From positions 248,001-312,000 of the forward strand of contig MU867084.1 in NCBI GenBank assembly GCA_033725935.1: a stretch of DNA of 64,000 nt, in the 5' to 3' direction. The notes beneath the pieces are model-generated. The model searched no databases and was not told the origin of the DNA. It saw only the letters and a list, made by a program, of their open reading frames with translations. This document shows positions 33,319 to 43,215 of this stretch, in pieces (positions within the stretch are counted from its first letter, which is position 1; each line of letters begins with the position of its first letter). The translations under genes and the position numbers were made by a program. Origin of the DNA: Cladorrhinum sp. PSN259 (Eukaryota > Ascomycota > Sordariomycetes > Sordariales > Podosporaceae).

Positions 33319-34952
33319 GGATACCGGATCGGAGGCTTTGGGGGGGGGGGGGGGATGTTTGCGATGTATTAGCTCTTATAAGTGCTGCTGTCGAGCCTTG
33401 ATCAATCTCATTGAGGTGATACCTCTTGGATGTTTGATGGCATCTTGATCTCCCCAGACCACTGAGCAGGTATGCGATATATGACCCTAATGCAATGCCG
33501 TGTCACCCCAAGGCTGCCACAGTTGTCTCTCTATCTGGCTGCTTGAAAGATGAGGAGGGGGTGGCCGCACAAGACGTAGCCTGCAGCCCGTAGCCCGTAG
33601 CCCGTAGCCCTTGGGGGGATACAAACCTGGAATAACAGCGAAAAAAAGAAAACAAGCAACCAATCCGAAGCCAAGACAACAAATTGGTCAGAGGACAGTT
33701 ATTACCCGAGCCAGCTGGCCACGGATACGGCACTAGGACCATTGAAAGTTGAGACGTTTTTCATCTAGAGTGAAGTGTTCATGCTCGTCTCCTCCGGGTC
33801 TCCGAACGGGTACAAGGCCAGCTGAATGCAATGCCAAATCGCGGTCGACATCCGTCCCGCTCATAGTTTCGGTGCAACAAACCAAAGGGTTGGTGCTGCT
33901 GCAGCTGCTGCAGGGGGCGCGGACTACTGCAGTAAGAGAAGCCATAGGTTTGCCATCCACTCCATCTCACCACCATCTCAGGTACATACATGCACAAGGT
34001 GATCATAGCGCGGTCACATATGTACGCCCGCACCCAGAGCACCTTTCGGGTTGTATGCATTGCCACGAATCAGCCTTGGGGGCCCATGAGAGGCTCATGA
34101 AAGGGAGGCCAATGACCCGATATGCAGACGCGGGTCGAATGGAGTAAGGATCTCCAGATATAAGAAGAAAGCAACCCGCATCCAAGTTGATAGCTCACAT
34201 AAATTCCGAGTCAAACAGGACAAGTCAACCGTGGGATCGGGTGGGTGATGGGGATTCCAGGTTTTGATGGAGTGGAAGTTTCGGGGTTGGAGAAAGATGA
34301 AGCTTTCCAGGTTTTCCACGTCTCCAGGCAGCTGAGATCGACAAGATCTTAGCGAGCCAGACGATCCTAGGTGGACCCGTTCCCGTCCATCCAGGTACCT
34401 TACCTACTTCTCCCCCACCCTAACCTGGAACCCACAGGCCTGCCAATCCCTCCCTTGCGGCGCTAAATTGCCGAGCCGTTGCGCTAGCAGGCATTGCCCA
34501 GGGCCAAGGTCGGGTGGAAACCTGCCCGTGATATCATTGAAAATTTCAGTTCACTTTTCAACAGATTTGAAGCAAACAATATCACCCACGGATCACCAAT
34601 AAGTGGCTGGCGCCGAACTTTCAAGAACTTTTTCACAACCCAATCAATAGCAAGTGTTGATCATACATGCTGCAACCTGCAAGCAGCAAGATAAATACGG
34701 AAATTTAGAAATAAGGTGTCTCACGGTGACACCAGCAATTATTGTGTGACAGGTCGTCTCTAGACCTCACCGGCCGGAATTGCGATAGACCGCCACCTGT
34801 CGTCGGAGTCATTTTGGAGGACACGAGAAATCTCTGAAACAAGGTCATCCCGCACTTTACCTGCAACAAGTCGGTGAACACCAGAAGGAAGGGTTAGAAC
34901 CAAGTAAGGGGTTTCATTTTGAGGAAGAAAGGGAAAAAAAAAAAAAAAAAAG
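33319..34952. promoter_or_regulatory. Divergent intergenic region upstream of Ser-rich gene and IPI3
   Basis: No supported gene. It contains a G12 run near 33340-33352, a short tandem CCCGTAG repeat (about 33586-33612), and an 18-base A tract (34934-34951) directly before the IPI3 start. Confidence 0.5.
34934..34951 (+). repeat. A18 tract abutting the IPI3 start codon
   Basis: Eighteen consecutive A, one G, then ATG. It lies in the 5' leader. Confidence 0.9.
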
Positions 34953-36319
34953 ATGCTCACCGAAGAATTTGTCTCGGCCATCTGTGGCCCCCCTCTCTCT
35001 TCCAACACTGCCATTGCCAAAGATGTTGCCATCTACTGCCATACCCTGAGTCCCACCTTCTCGGTCAAGTCAACCTTCAAGAAGAGCTCAGTTCCAGTGA
35101 ACTGCCTAGCCGTGAGCGAGACACACGTTTTCGCTGCACAACAGGGGAAAGCCTATGTCCATGTTTACTCGAGACTACGCGGCAACCAGGAGGCCTTCGT
35201 CGCCTTTCCCGAGAGGCTACGATGTCTCACTCTCGCCGGTGATGTCCTCATCATGGGCACCACAGAAGGGAGACTGATGTTATGGGAGGTAAGACCTTTT
35301 TTCAATCTTCTCTCCCACCCCTTTTCTTTCCTCAAACTGACCAACCTCGTCCTCCTCCCTAGACATGCACTGGTAGATTAGTATCAACCCCTGCCCGCCA
35401 TGTTCAGGCAGTGTCCTGTGTCATCGCGACGCCCACCCACATCCTCACGGGGTCCGATGATTCGGACATCCACGTGTGGTCACTCTCCCAGCTTCTAGAA
35501 CTCGAGACGGCCGCCGAGCCAGAGCCCGAGCGCAGTCTCTCCCACCACAGAGCCGCCATCACAGCTGTGGCAACCAACCAAAGCGTCAGCTCAAACACAA
35601 ACTTTGCCGTATCAGCAAGCAAGGACAAGTCCTGCATCATCTGGAACTATCAAACCGGCGATGCCCTCCGGACGCTTATCTTTCCCACATTCCCCCTTTG
35701 TCTCTCTCTGGACCCGGCCTCAAGGGCCATGTGTGTGTCCTGCGAGGACGGTTCCATCTACCTAGAAGAACTCTTTGGCCAGAAACCTCTCCTGGGCCCC
35801 GACTCGGAACAATCATCAACAGTCGTGCAGGTCTCTACGCCGTTGGGCGCGACCCAGGCCGAGACCGGCCCGGCTTCCTGCCTGAGCGTGAGCTACGACG
35901 GGACGACGCTGCTCACCGGTCACGCAAAGGGCCAGATCCTCAGGTGGGACATTACCGAGAACAAGACTCCCGTGGAGCTGGCAAACTTGAACGCGGCGGT
36001 TACCAACGTCGTATTTGTTTCGCCGTTCCCGACGGGGAAGCCCACCAAGACGGTAAACATCATCAAGCCGTCCCAGGCGGAGAGGACATATGTATTTGCC
36101 GCCCAGCTGGATTCCTTGGCAGCATCTTCTTCTGAGTCTGAGTCAAGATTTGATTCGCTCCTGAATGCTGCTGGGTTTCCCCAGGCGGCCCTGGAGGAGG
36201 CAATCGCTGCTTTCCAGCAACCACCGGGGGAGGCGGCCGAGTCTGCAGAAGCGGAGGAGTTATCAAGACATAATCGGGAGTTTATGGAGATTGCCAAGGC
36301 GCAGATGTCATTATTTTAG
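34953..36319 (+). CDS. ipi3: Pre-rRNA processing WD-repeat protein Ipi3
   Basis: WD40 subunit of the nuclear Rix1 complex (Rix1-Ipi1-Ipi3, with the AAA ATPase Rea1), needed for ITS2 processing and 60S maturation; homologous to human WDR18. CDS join(34953..35288, 35363..36319), 430 residues, a typical size. Beta-propeller repeats are visible: PVNCLAVSETHVFAAQQGKAYVHVY, LRCLTLAGDVLIMGTTEGRLMLWE, VSCVIATPTHILTGSDDSDIHVWSL, NFAVSASKDKSCIIWNYQTGD, LSVSYDGTTLLTGHAKGQILRWD. A C-terminal helical tail ends in EFMEIAKAQMSLF. The intron (GTAAGA...CCTAG, 74 bp) falls in phase 0 after LMLWE. The ATG was chosen because the sequence MLTEEFVSAICG matches the expected start of the first blade. It lies divergent from the Ser-rich gene. 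Confidence 0.92.
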
Positions 36320-37008
36320 GCTTTTCTTTCTGTAGCATATCATGCTAGGTAGAGAATAAGTGGTCTGTCTGGTCGTTTCAAGGCAGACAATGGACGGCCG
36401 CCCCGTCCCATGACCGGGCACGCCTGGAACCATTCAAAGTGGACAAGTGGAATAACAATCTTATTATTTGTAATTACTTTCATGTGGCCCCCCTTCGTCC
36501 AAAGTCAATTTTCTCTCAGTAATGCTACGATTCCCATGGACCCCTCGGCCCCAACCAACTTGGCCAGATGGCATCCAAACCAAGCCTTCTCCCCTTTTTT
36601 GATATCCCTCGACACCAAAAATTTGTGTGACGACAATATAAGATTAATCTCGTTATGATGTTATGAACTACTCTATGGTAACACCTAAGCAGGACCCTTA
36701 TGTACATGTACTGGCCGGACACGTACATACATACATACATACATGCAGTAGTTTGCCCCCGTCTGCAAGGGGGACGAAATGCAAAATGCAACATACATAT
36801 ATGTCATGTCACTTTCCATTCCCAACAAGATGAACATCTGATCCAACCCCGGTTTACCTACATAATTACCCCTAGATGGGTGCAGCCCCTCAGATTTGTT
36901 GGGTTGCTTGACTCGGCTCGTTTTGCCGCCCTTTCCATTTTGATTCCTTCATGCACGCACGTCAAAAATCAGCCAGGCTGATTGCATCCATGGGATCGGT
37001 CAGAATCC

Positions 37009-37034
37009 AAAAAAAAAAAAAAAAAAAAAAAAAA
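37009..37034 (+). repeat. A26 homopolymer
   Basis: Twenty-six consecutive A residues in noncoding sequence. It could be the poly-A trace of a retroposed copy, but no element or target duplication was found beside it. Confidence 0.85.
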
Positions 37035-37262
37035 CAGTTGAGACTTCCATGAAAAGGCGTTTTGGGTACGTACTGCTGAGAGGTCGCGTCAGGTACATAG
37101 TTTGTTGTACCCACCGTTACCAAGATTGAAAAAATAGATTTGAAAGAGGTTCCTTATCTAGATAGATACTTTTGTTTCTGTCCCGTGTGTTAGCCGTTGA
37201 CGGAAACACACCATGGAATTTTTTGGTTTTTCTAAAAAGCTCGGATTTGATGGCGATCAATG

Positions 37263-37289
37263 GATGATGATGATGATGATGATGATGAT
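37263..37289 (+). repeat. (GAT)9 microsatellite
   Basis: Nine perfect GAT units in noncoding sequence. Confidence 0.9.
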
Positions 37290-37537
37290 GGATCATACCC
37301 CACCGTTACCTCAACTGCATTAATTTTTAATGTTTTATATATATAACGTGGTTATATATGTACATACACCCACTCCCTGCCTACGAAATAATGGAGACTG
37401 CAAATAGTCACCCTCTCAATACTAATACAACCATATTTTTTATCATTTCCCTATATATTAAAATTAATTTTTTATTTCAATATAATATTCAGGTATTAGA
37501 AAATCGTAAATTAAAAGATATCCATCCAGCATTCGTA

Positions 37538-37709
37538 AAAAAGGAGTCGGGAATGCATTAATAGAAACCGAATAGACATGGAAAAAAAGGCAAGAATGCA
37601 TTAATAAAAGCTAAATAGGTATAGAAAGGAGTCAGGAATGTATTAACAGAAACTAAATAGATGTAGAAAAAAAGACAAGAATGCATTAACAGAAGCTGAA
37701 TAGGCGTAT
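37538..37709 (+). repeat. Four-copy 43-bp minisatellite with dimer structure
   Basis: Units at 37538-37581, 37582-37624, 37625-37666 and 37667-37709 share the core AATGCATTAAYAGAARCYRAATAG. Units 1 and 3 share the head AAGGAGTCRGGA, while units 2 and 4 share AAAAAAAGRCAAGA, so the array is a duplicated dimer of about 86 bp. Most differences between copies are C/T or G/A transitions, as expected after repeat-induced point mutation. It could be a fragment of a larger element. Confidence 0.8.
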
Positions 37710-38589
37710 AAATAAGGGATATACATAGGCATACTATGGTAGGAAAGTGTGAATTAGGTGTGTATCGCGCTATAAACATTTAAGCATTAGATTATTATAT
37801 GCAGTCTCCGTTTTTTTTTCGTGGGCAGGGAGACCTAGTAATATCATGAGATAGATGTTGTGTTTGACATACGGAGAATGATGTGAAGTGCAGTTCAATG
37901 TAATAAGGTAGCCAATTTATATTACAGCATTTTTGGATGCCGGGGCGGCCGCACTTGATTTTCGTTTTCCTGAACATCAACAACATGTACTATAATAGTG
38001 CACCACCCACTAAAATATTTCTTGAAACGCTTGGTGTCCAATATCGGCAGGTTGTTTGAGGGTATACAGAAATTTCTATGAGAGGTCACGCAAATAGTCC
38101 CGCAATGTCAACATTTTTTCTGGAGGAAGAAAAAAAAAAGATAACAAAAACCACCAGAAACACCGTTCAAAGCCCATCACCAGGTTAACCACACACCTCA
38201 CCAAATCAATAAAATCATCAGTCACTTCAATCGCTTTTGTTTTTAATATTATTAGATTTCTCCCAAAATCAAGTTGTTTGTAGGGGTGTTCGCATACACC
38301 CATCTACTCAAATAAGAAGGCTGTGAAGAGACCCAAATCTATTGAGTCAAAGTTGCCGCCCAAGCCGGTATAAAAGCAAAATCCAGCTGCTGTTAAATCG
38401 GTATCAAACCCAGGCCTCCATATTAACTCCCCCGCCCCCTCTCCCAAAACTGAACCAAATTCTCGAAAATCCGTCCTAACAAGCAAAGAGATCCTGTGCT
38501 AGTTTGGGTAATCCGCGTAGTCCTCATCATCTTCATCCATATCATCTTCATCCTCGTTGACCATCGTCTTCCTCATCCTCTTCGCCGTC

Positions 38590-40770
38590 TTAATCGTCTT
38601 CCTCCTCGTCTCTCTCTCCTCCCTCTTCCTCGGTCTCGTCACCATCATTCTCGACCTCCTGCTGAACCACTTGCTCATCTTCCGTCTCACCATCATCAAT
38701 CTCCTTCTGCTCTGAAACATCCTCCATCTCGATGTCCGAACCCTCAACGACAGTCTCCTCTTCATCCTTTACCTCCTCTTTAACCTTAATCTTTCTGCGT
38801 GTAGATCTCCTGGGCTTCTTCTTAATCTCAATATCCGCCTCCGATCCATTCGCCTCTTCCGTTTCATCCTCGTCCTTCACCTCCTTCTTGACCTTGGTCT
38901 TGCGGCGTGTAGCTCTCTTAGGCTTCTTCCTCTCCACTACCCCCATCTCCACGTCTGAACCCTCATCGTCTTCCTCACCCTTGACCTTCTTCCCGCCGCG
39001 TTTCTTAGGTCCCTTCTCCTTCTTCGTATTCTCCTCTGACTTGGACTCGTCCTTGCTGCGATCAAGCAAATGCTCCAGCGGACAATCTGGCGCCTCGTTC
39101 CAGTCCTTCGTACCAGGCTTTGTAATCTTGCGGCACTTGAAGCATTCCTGGCCATGGACAATGAACAGATTGTGAAGACCATACTTGAGGTGATCTGGCA
39201 CCATCGCATCTACATGCCTGTAGCAGTTGTCAGGGTCGGCTTTCACTGGGGTCCAGCCCAGCCAGCGACAAAACTTGTGGACGTGAGTGTCCACGGCGAA
39301 GCAAGAGAGTCGAAGGCAGAAGAGGGAGACGCAGGCGGCCGTCTTGATGCCGATACCCGGAAAGGTAACGAACTTGGCCATGGCCTCGTCCTTGGTCAGG
39401 TTGCGCATGTGGTCCAATGACAAGAGGTCATCTGTGTTACCTCGCTCGAGGTTCTCCTCGTAGACGGTGTCAAGAATGGTTTTTATATGCTTGCTTCTGG
39501 ACGGTCCATTACCAGCGACCTTGATGACATTGGCAAGTTCTTGGTGAGAAGAAAGTCGGACCTTCTCCCAGTTGATACTACCGGCACCTGTGCCGGTGGT
39601 TCGGGTGCCGTAATGCTCACCGAGATTTTTTATGGCAGCATCGGCGAGCGCCATCATAGTGTTTCCACTGATGAGGGTCCTCAAAAGAGCGTCAAGAACG
39701 CAGGGAACCTCTCCACAGCCTGCAACTTTCAAAGACGCGTCTGGGATTACCTCGGGGCGGGAGGCTCTCAGCCTGCTAGCTGTCTCGCTGTGAGCTTCTG
39801 TGAGAATTCTGTGGACCTCCTCGCAATCTGCTGGGGTGGGAACCCTCCTGTAAGGGTAAGGCGAGTACCCAGGTGTCAGTCCGTAGCGGTTATCTGGGCC
39901 TCTCTTGATCATCATTCGTTTGTTAGGGTCCAGGATCTGGGTGGCATCAATCAAGATCTTGCTTAGGTCAATGTGCTTAGCCACGATGTTGCTGTTGAAT
40001 ATGATATTCTTGAAGATGATGAGCTTCCGAATCTGTGTGGGGGTGACGACATTCTTCTGCGCCAGGGTTATCTCTTCAGCCTTGATCTGCACTAGGGCTT
40101 GGCCGTTGCCGTCTTCCTTCTTAATGGTCGCTGACAGTTTGATCTTTCGAGGCCGGGTGGCGCTCTTAATCGTTGCGGGCGGCTGCTCTGTCTCTGAAGT
40201 GGGATCTTCTTGCTTAATAGGCCGAGACGTGTCGTCGGCAGATTCTTGCTCGACTGTTTGCGGCAACTTGTTCTCCGAGGTAACTGTCTTTGTGACACGG
40301 AAGCCAGTCTGAGTCTGTGTCTCGTTCTTCTTTGCCCGAGTCCTCCGCTTGGGTTGCGTGGTAGGAGCGACATCATCTGCATTTGCAGAGGTTGGTGTAT
40401 CAGCTTGGTCAGCCGAAGAGGTAGACTCGGTCGGCGCTGACTGAGCAGTCGTGGTCTCAGCAGCCGTAGTCTCGGAGCTCTCCAAGGCGGCACCCATTCC
40501 ATGGGGTAGAACCCAGGCCTTCTTGACCGGTGCCGCGCGCTTCTTCCTTGGGGCAGTTTGAGTCTGTCGCTTGCGCTTGGATCCAGTTGTTTCTGTCTTG
40601 GTGGTCTCGGTTGTGTCCAAGGGAGAGACTGGGTTGCTTTCCTCTAGACTTGGAGTGGCATCGCTCATGGCCTCCAGGGGCTGGATCTCTGCTCGAGCCG
40701 ATGCTGCAGAATTGGCCATGTTCAGGGTTGCTGCATCAGCAGCCTTCCTGGCTGCACCGCGGGTGCGCAT
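38590..40770 (-). CDS. HhH-GPD base-excision DNA glycosylase with repeated charged tail
   Basis: Putative nuclear DNA glycosylase/AP lyase of the endonuclease III superfamily. Single-exon CDS, 726 residues from ATG 40770 (MRTRGAARKAAD). A probable 5' UTR intron lies at 40772-40943 (GTAAGC...TTACAG) just before the ATG. The N-terminal 340 residues are disordered, basic and Thr/Gln-rich with many lysines (nuclear). The HhH-GPD fold covers about 370-560: hairpin FPGIGIKTAACV with Lys476, then AVDTHVHKFCRWLGW with Asp494. The 18-residue spacing equals Lys120-Asp138 of E. coli Nth, so glycosylase plus beta-lyase activity is plausible. Following cysteines (CFKC, then PDC) do not have the Nth C-x6-C-x2-C-x5-C cluster spacing. 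The tail carries two copies of a motif of about 38 residues (KKPKRATRRKTKVKKEVKDEDE and KKPRRSTRRKIKVKEEVKDEEE types) and ends poly-acidic. The true substrate is unknown. Confidence 0.85.
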   Translation of the reverse strand: MRTRGAARKAADAATLNMANSAASARAEIQPLEAMSDATPSLEESNPVSPLDTTETTKTETTGSKRKRQTQTAPRKKRAAPVKKAWVLPHGMGAALESSETTAAETTTAQSAPTESTSSADQADTPTSANADDVAPTTQPKRRTRAKKNETQTQTGFRVTKTVTSENKLPQTVEQESADDTSRPIKQEDPTSETEQPPATIKSATRPRKIKLSATIKKEDGNGQALVQIKAEEITLAQKNVVTPTQIRKLIIFKNIIFNSNIVAKHIDLSKILIDATQILDPNKRMMIKRGPDNRYGLTPGYSPYPYRRVPTPADCEEVHRILTEAHSETASRLRASRPEVIPDASLKVAGCGEVPCVLDALLRTLISGNTMMALADAAIKNLGEHYGTRTTGTGAGSINWEKVRLSSHQELANVIKVAGNGPSRSKHIKTILDTVYEENLERGNTDDLLSLDHMRNLTKDEAMAKFVTFPGIGIKTAACVSLFCLRLSCFAVDTHVHKFCRWLGWTPVKADPDNCYRHVDAMVPDHLKYGLHNLFIVHGQECFKCRKITKPGTKDWNEAPDCPLEHLLDRSKDESKSEENTKKEKGPKKRGGKKVKGEEDDEGSDVEMGVVERKKPKRATRRKTKVKKEVKDEDETEEANGSEADIEIKKKPRRSTRRKIKVKEEVKDEEETVVEGSDIEMEDVSEQKEIDDGETEDEQVVQQEVENDGDETEEEGGERDEEEDD
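38722..38960 (-). repeat. Tandem coding repeat in glycosylase tail
   Basis: Two imperfect copies of a segment of about 38 codons: SDVEMG...RKKPKRATRR...KKEVKDEDE, then SEADIEIKKKPRRSTRR...KEEVKDEEE, with a third partial SDIEMEDV. Each contains an RR/KK-rich AT-hook-like patch and KxE sites resembling sumoylation consensus. Confidence 0.75.
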
Positions 40771-40771
40771 T

Positions 40772-40943
40772 CTGTAACGATTTGAGATATGTATATGCTT
40801 AGTGAGATACTGCTTCTCGTGAAAATTAGCAAGGTCTGCCGAGGGTCTGAAGGGTATGTTGATTATAATGATGGATTTTAAGCGTGAAAACTCGAACCAG
40901 AGTGTCAAGCAGAAGTAAGGCCATCTTGGGAGGAGGGGCTTAC
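40772..40943 (-). other. Probable 5' UTR intron of the glycosylase gene
   Basis: Minus strand donor GTAAGC at 40943, branch-like CTCACTAAG, acceptor GTTACAG ending 40772, one base before the ATG. Read-through of this region would add an implausible hydrophobic N-terminus. Confidence 0.65.
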
Positions 40944-43125
40944 CGAGAGATCTGGTCGTTCTTTCGCCAACTGTTATCGACTCACATAGGTATGCTTGAA
41001 TCAACTCAACGCTCAGAAGGTGAGAATGCCGACGATGATCTTGTAAGTTGGGGTTGCAGCTGAACGCCGTTGAATGCTGTTAACTGGAATTTGATGTTTG
41101 TGGTGGCGTTTGGTCGAGTTATGGTTTGTGGCTGGCGTCTGGAAGAAAACCCAAAACACCAGCTAAGGCTCCAGAACCAAGTGGTTTGGGGGAGATTCTT
41201 AATTGAAAGAAGGAAGGAATTCGGGAAATATTCAGAGGATTATTTTAAGTAGATGGCCGAATTTCGTCCCATCTTCCCTCTATTCACCTCCAAGCTGCAG
41301 CGCTGGATAGCTGAAAGTCAGACGAAGGAACGGCCCAGGAGGCCAATTTGATCTTGAGTGATTTCATACGATCTCACTGTGATCTCCCATATTGCCAGGG
41401 ACTGCATTGCACATATGGTGAGATGTAGGAGGGCCTCATATCCGTAGGGAACACGGATGATCACGATGACACTCGTCAAGCCCGAGGCCCACACCAGAGG
41501 CATGTATCAAAACCAAGATGTTAAGTAAACTTGACAATGACGCTGCAACAAATCTGTCTGCCAACCAGTACCAAAGACAGTCAAGCTCAACATTCGCAAA
41601 AAAAGAAAGGAGGCATGGCGATCACAGCACAAAGGGATTTTGATCATGAAAGGTATATATATTATTGTTACTTATAGTAGTCGAGTTGAACGTGACAACG
41701 CTAGAAAGCAATGAGTTTATATGGATGTACCTGATGCATGAGTTAGCAACTGTTGAACCGTCCAAATATATGATGAGCAACAATCGGCTGAAATGAAAGA
41801 AATCAGGAAAGTTTTTTCTCCGCACAAACGAATTTCGGCAGTCAAGGTTTTGTCATAAAAACAATCATCATGGTATCAAGAAGAATGGAAAAGGTCGGGA
41901 AAGGAGAGGTTTGGTGCTTACCTTCAAAGATGGCCAACCATGTTGTGAATGGTCACAGTAGTTGAAGAAGAAAATCACTAAATTTGCAGCAGACAAAAGA
42001 AGTGACCCCAAATCTTGGCTGAATATGTGGGACTCTCGGATGCCGGGAGGATAATAATCCGAGGCAAATCCAAAACCCCTTCTCCATCGGTTGTCGATCC
42101 AACGCCCCTTTTTTGTTGACAAGCGGAGAAGCCCCTGAACGTGAAGAACATTATGATGATATTTCAACATGAAATAAGAACACCAAGTCTAAGTGAGAAA
42201 ATGCGTTTAATTTGAGATTACAGAATTGAATTTCGGGAAGACCTCCATTTTTACGTGACTGGGGTATCTTTTGTTTGCAGTAGCAAAGCCGTTCTTTTCT
42301 CTTTATCCACACCGGCCTCTGGTAACGCACGTCATCGTATGGTCGAGCCTGCCCTTGTGAGACTTTGATTGTCAATAGCTTCGATTCCGGGTTGCCAGAG
42401 GAGCAGATATAAGCTCGGATGGATCAGTCACAAGTAAAAGAACAGCAACATGCCTACAGGGGAAATCAATTTCTTTGCCCTTGCTGCTGCAAAGTAGGTG
42501 TTATTATTCTGCAAAATTCCAGTTGCAGTGTTTTTCTTAGAGATCTTTTTGTTTTTTACCTACACTTAGTAAAGTCCATATATGCAATTTTTTCTCCAAA
42601 GACCCTGCAGGTGATTGGATTTGTCTGTGCCTAAAGTAACCTCGATTCAACACCTTATCGGCGAGACAACAACCTCTTATCGGCCTTTTCAGTGTCGACT
42701 TTCTACAATACACAACAGACTTGACTCAATGTACCAGAGTGCCTCACGGTTCCAGATTATGAGCCGACAGTGAAGTAGTCGTCCAAACAAGTAAGTTAAT
42801 ATTTATTTTGAAAATCCAGTCGTCTTTTTCCTTCTTTACAATCTCTTTCCCTTGAACACCTTTTTCCCCTCAAGCAGCCCTCTATCGTTTGGTCGGCCAG
42901 TGTACAGCCGGTCTTTTACAGTCAGCCTACCTGGTTCAATACTGCTGCCATCCGATGGTTCTCATCTCATCCCAACTTCCTCATCACGATTTTATGTATA
43001 CTCTACTCCCTACCCAATACCAAATCCTCGACTGCTTCTCGTCTAGATCTCTCAGAATCGATTGCAACGTTGTGGGCAGGAAGTGTTGAACAAATACTGT
43101 GGCAGAGCTACCCAAAATCCATCTT

Positions 43126-43175
43126 GTAAGCTCCTTCATCTTATTCTGAACAAGTCTCAACTTGCTAACTTGTAG
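43126..43175 (+). other. Probable leader intron of the RID methyltransferase
   Basis: Donor GTAAGC at 43126, branch TGCTAAC, acceptor TTGTAG ending 43175, 50 bp. After splicing, the main frame stays open far upstream (to about 42809) but contains no ATG, so it is placed in the 5' UTR. Confidence 0.65.
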
Positions 43176-43215
43176 AGTCAGCTGTCCCCAAGCATCCGCC
43201 GGCAAGCCTACCACA

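Larger units (their letters stand above)
36320..38589. other. AT-rich intergenic island, with tandem repeat
   Basis: Convergent 3' flanks of IPI3 and the glycosylase gene. Contents: TACA/CATA runs near 36720-36745, an A26 tract (37009-37034), (GAT)9 (37263-37289), an AT-rich block about 37310-37530, and a four-copy 43-bp tandem array (37538-37709). Frames here are by-products of the repeat or AT-rich sequence; no gene is supported. Confidence 0.6.
40771..43215. promoter_or_regulatory. Shared divergent upstream region, glycosylase and RID methyltransferase
   Basis: 2.4 kb between two start codons pointing away from each other. It holds the glycosylase 5' UTR intron, a probable methyltransferase leader intron at 43126-43175 and T-rich tracts. 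No other gene was recognised. Confidence 0.5.

Noticed and set aside
33586..33612. CCCGTAG tandem run as a telomere-like sequence
   Set aside because: The unit differs from the fungal CCCTAA telomere repeat and has only about three copies.
37009..37034. A26 tract as the end of a retrotransposed element
   Set aside because: No element body, target-site duplication or related copy is visible beside it; kept only as a homopolymer.
37558..37779. Minus-strand 73-codon frame rich in Phe/Leu
   Set aside because: It is a translation of the 43-bp tandem repeat, not a gene.
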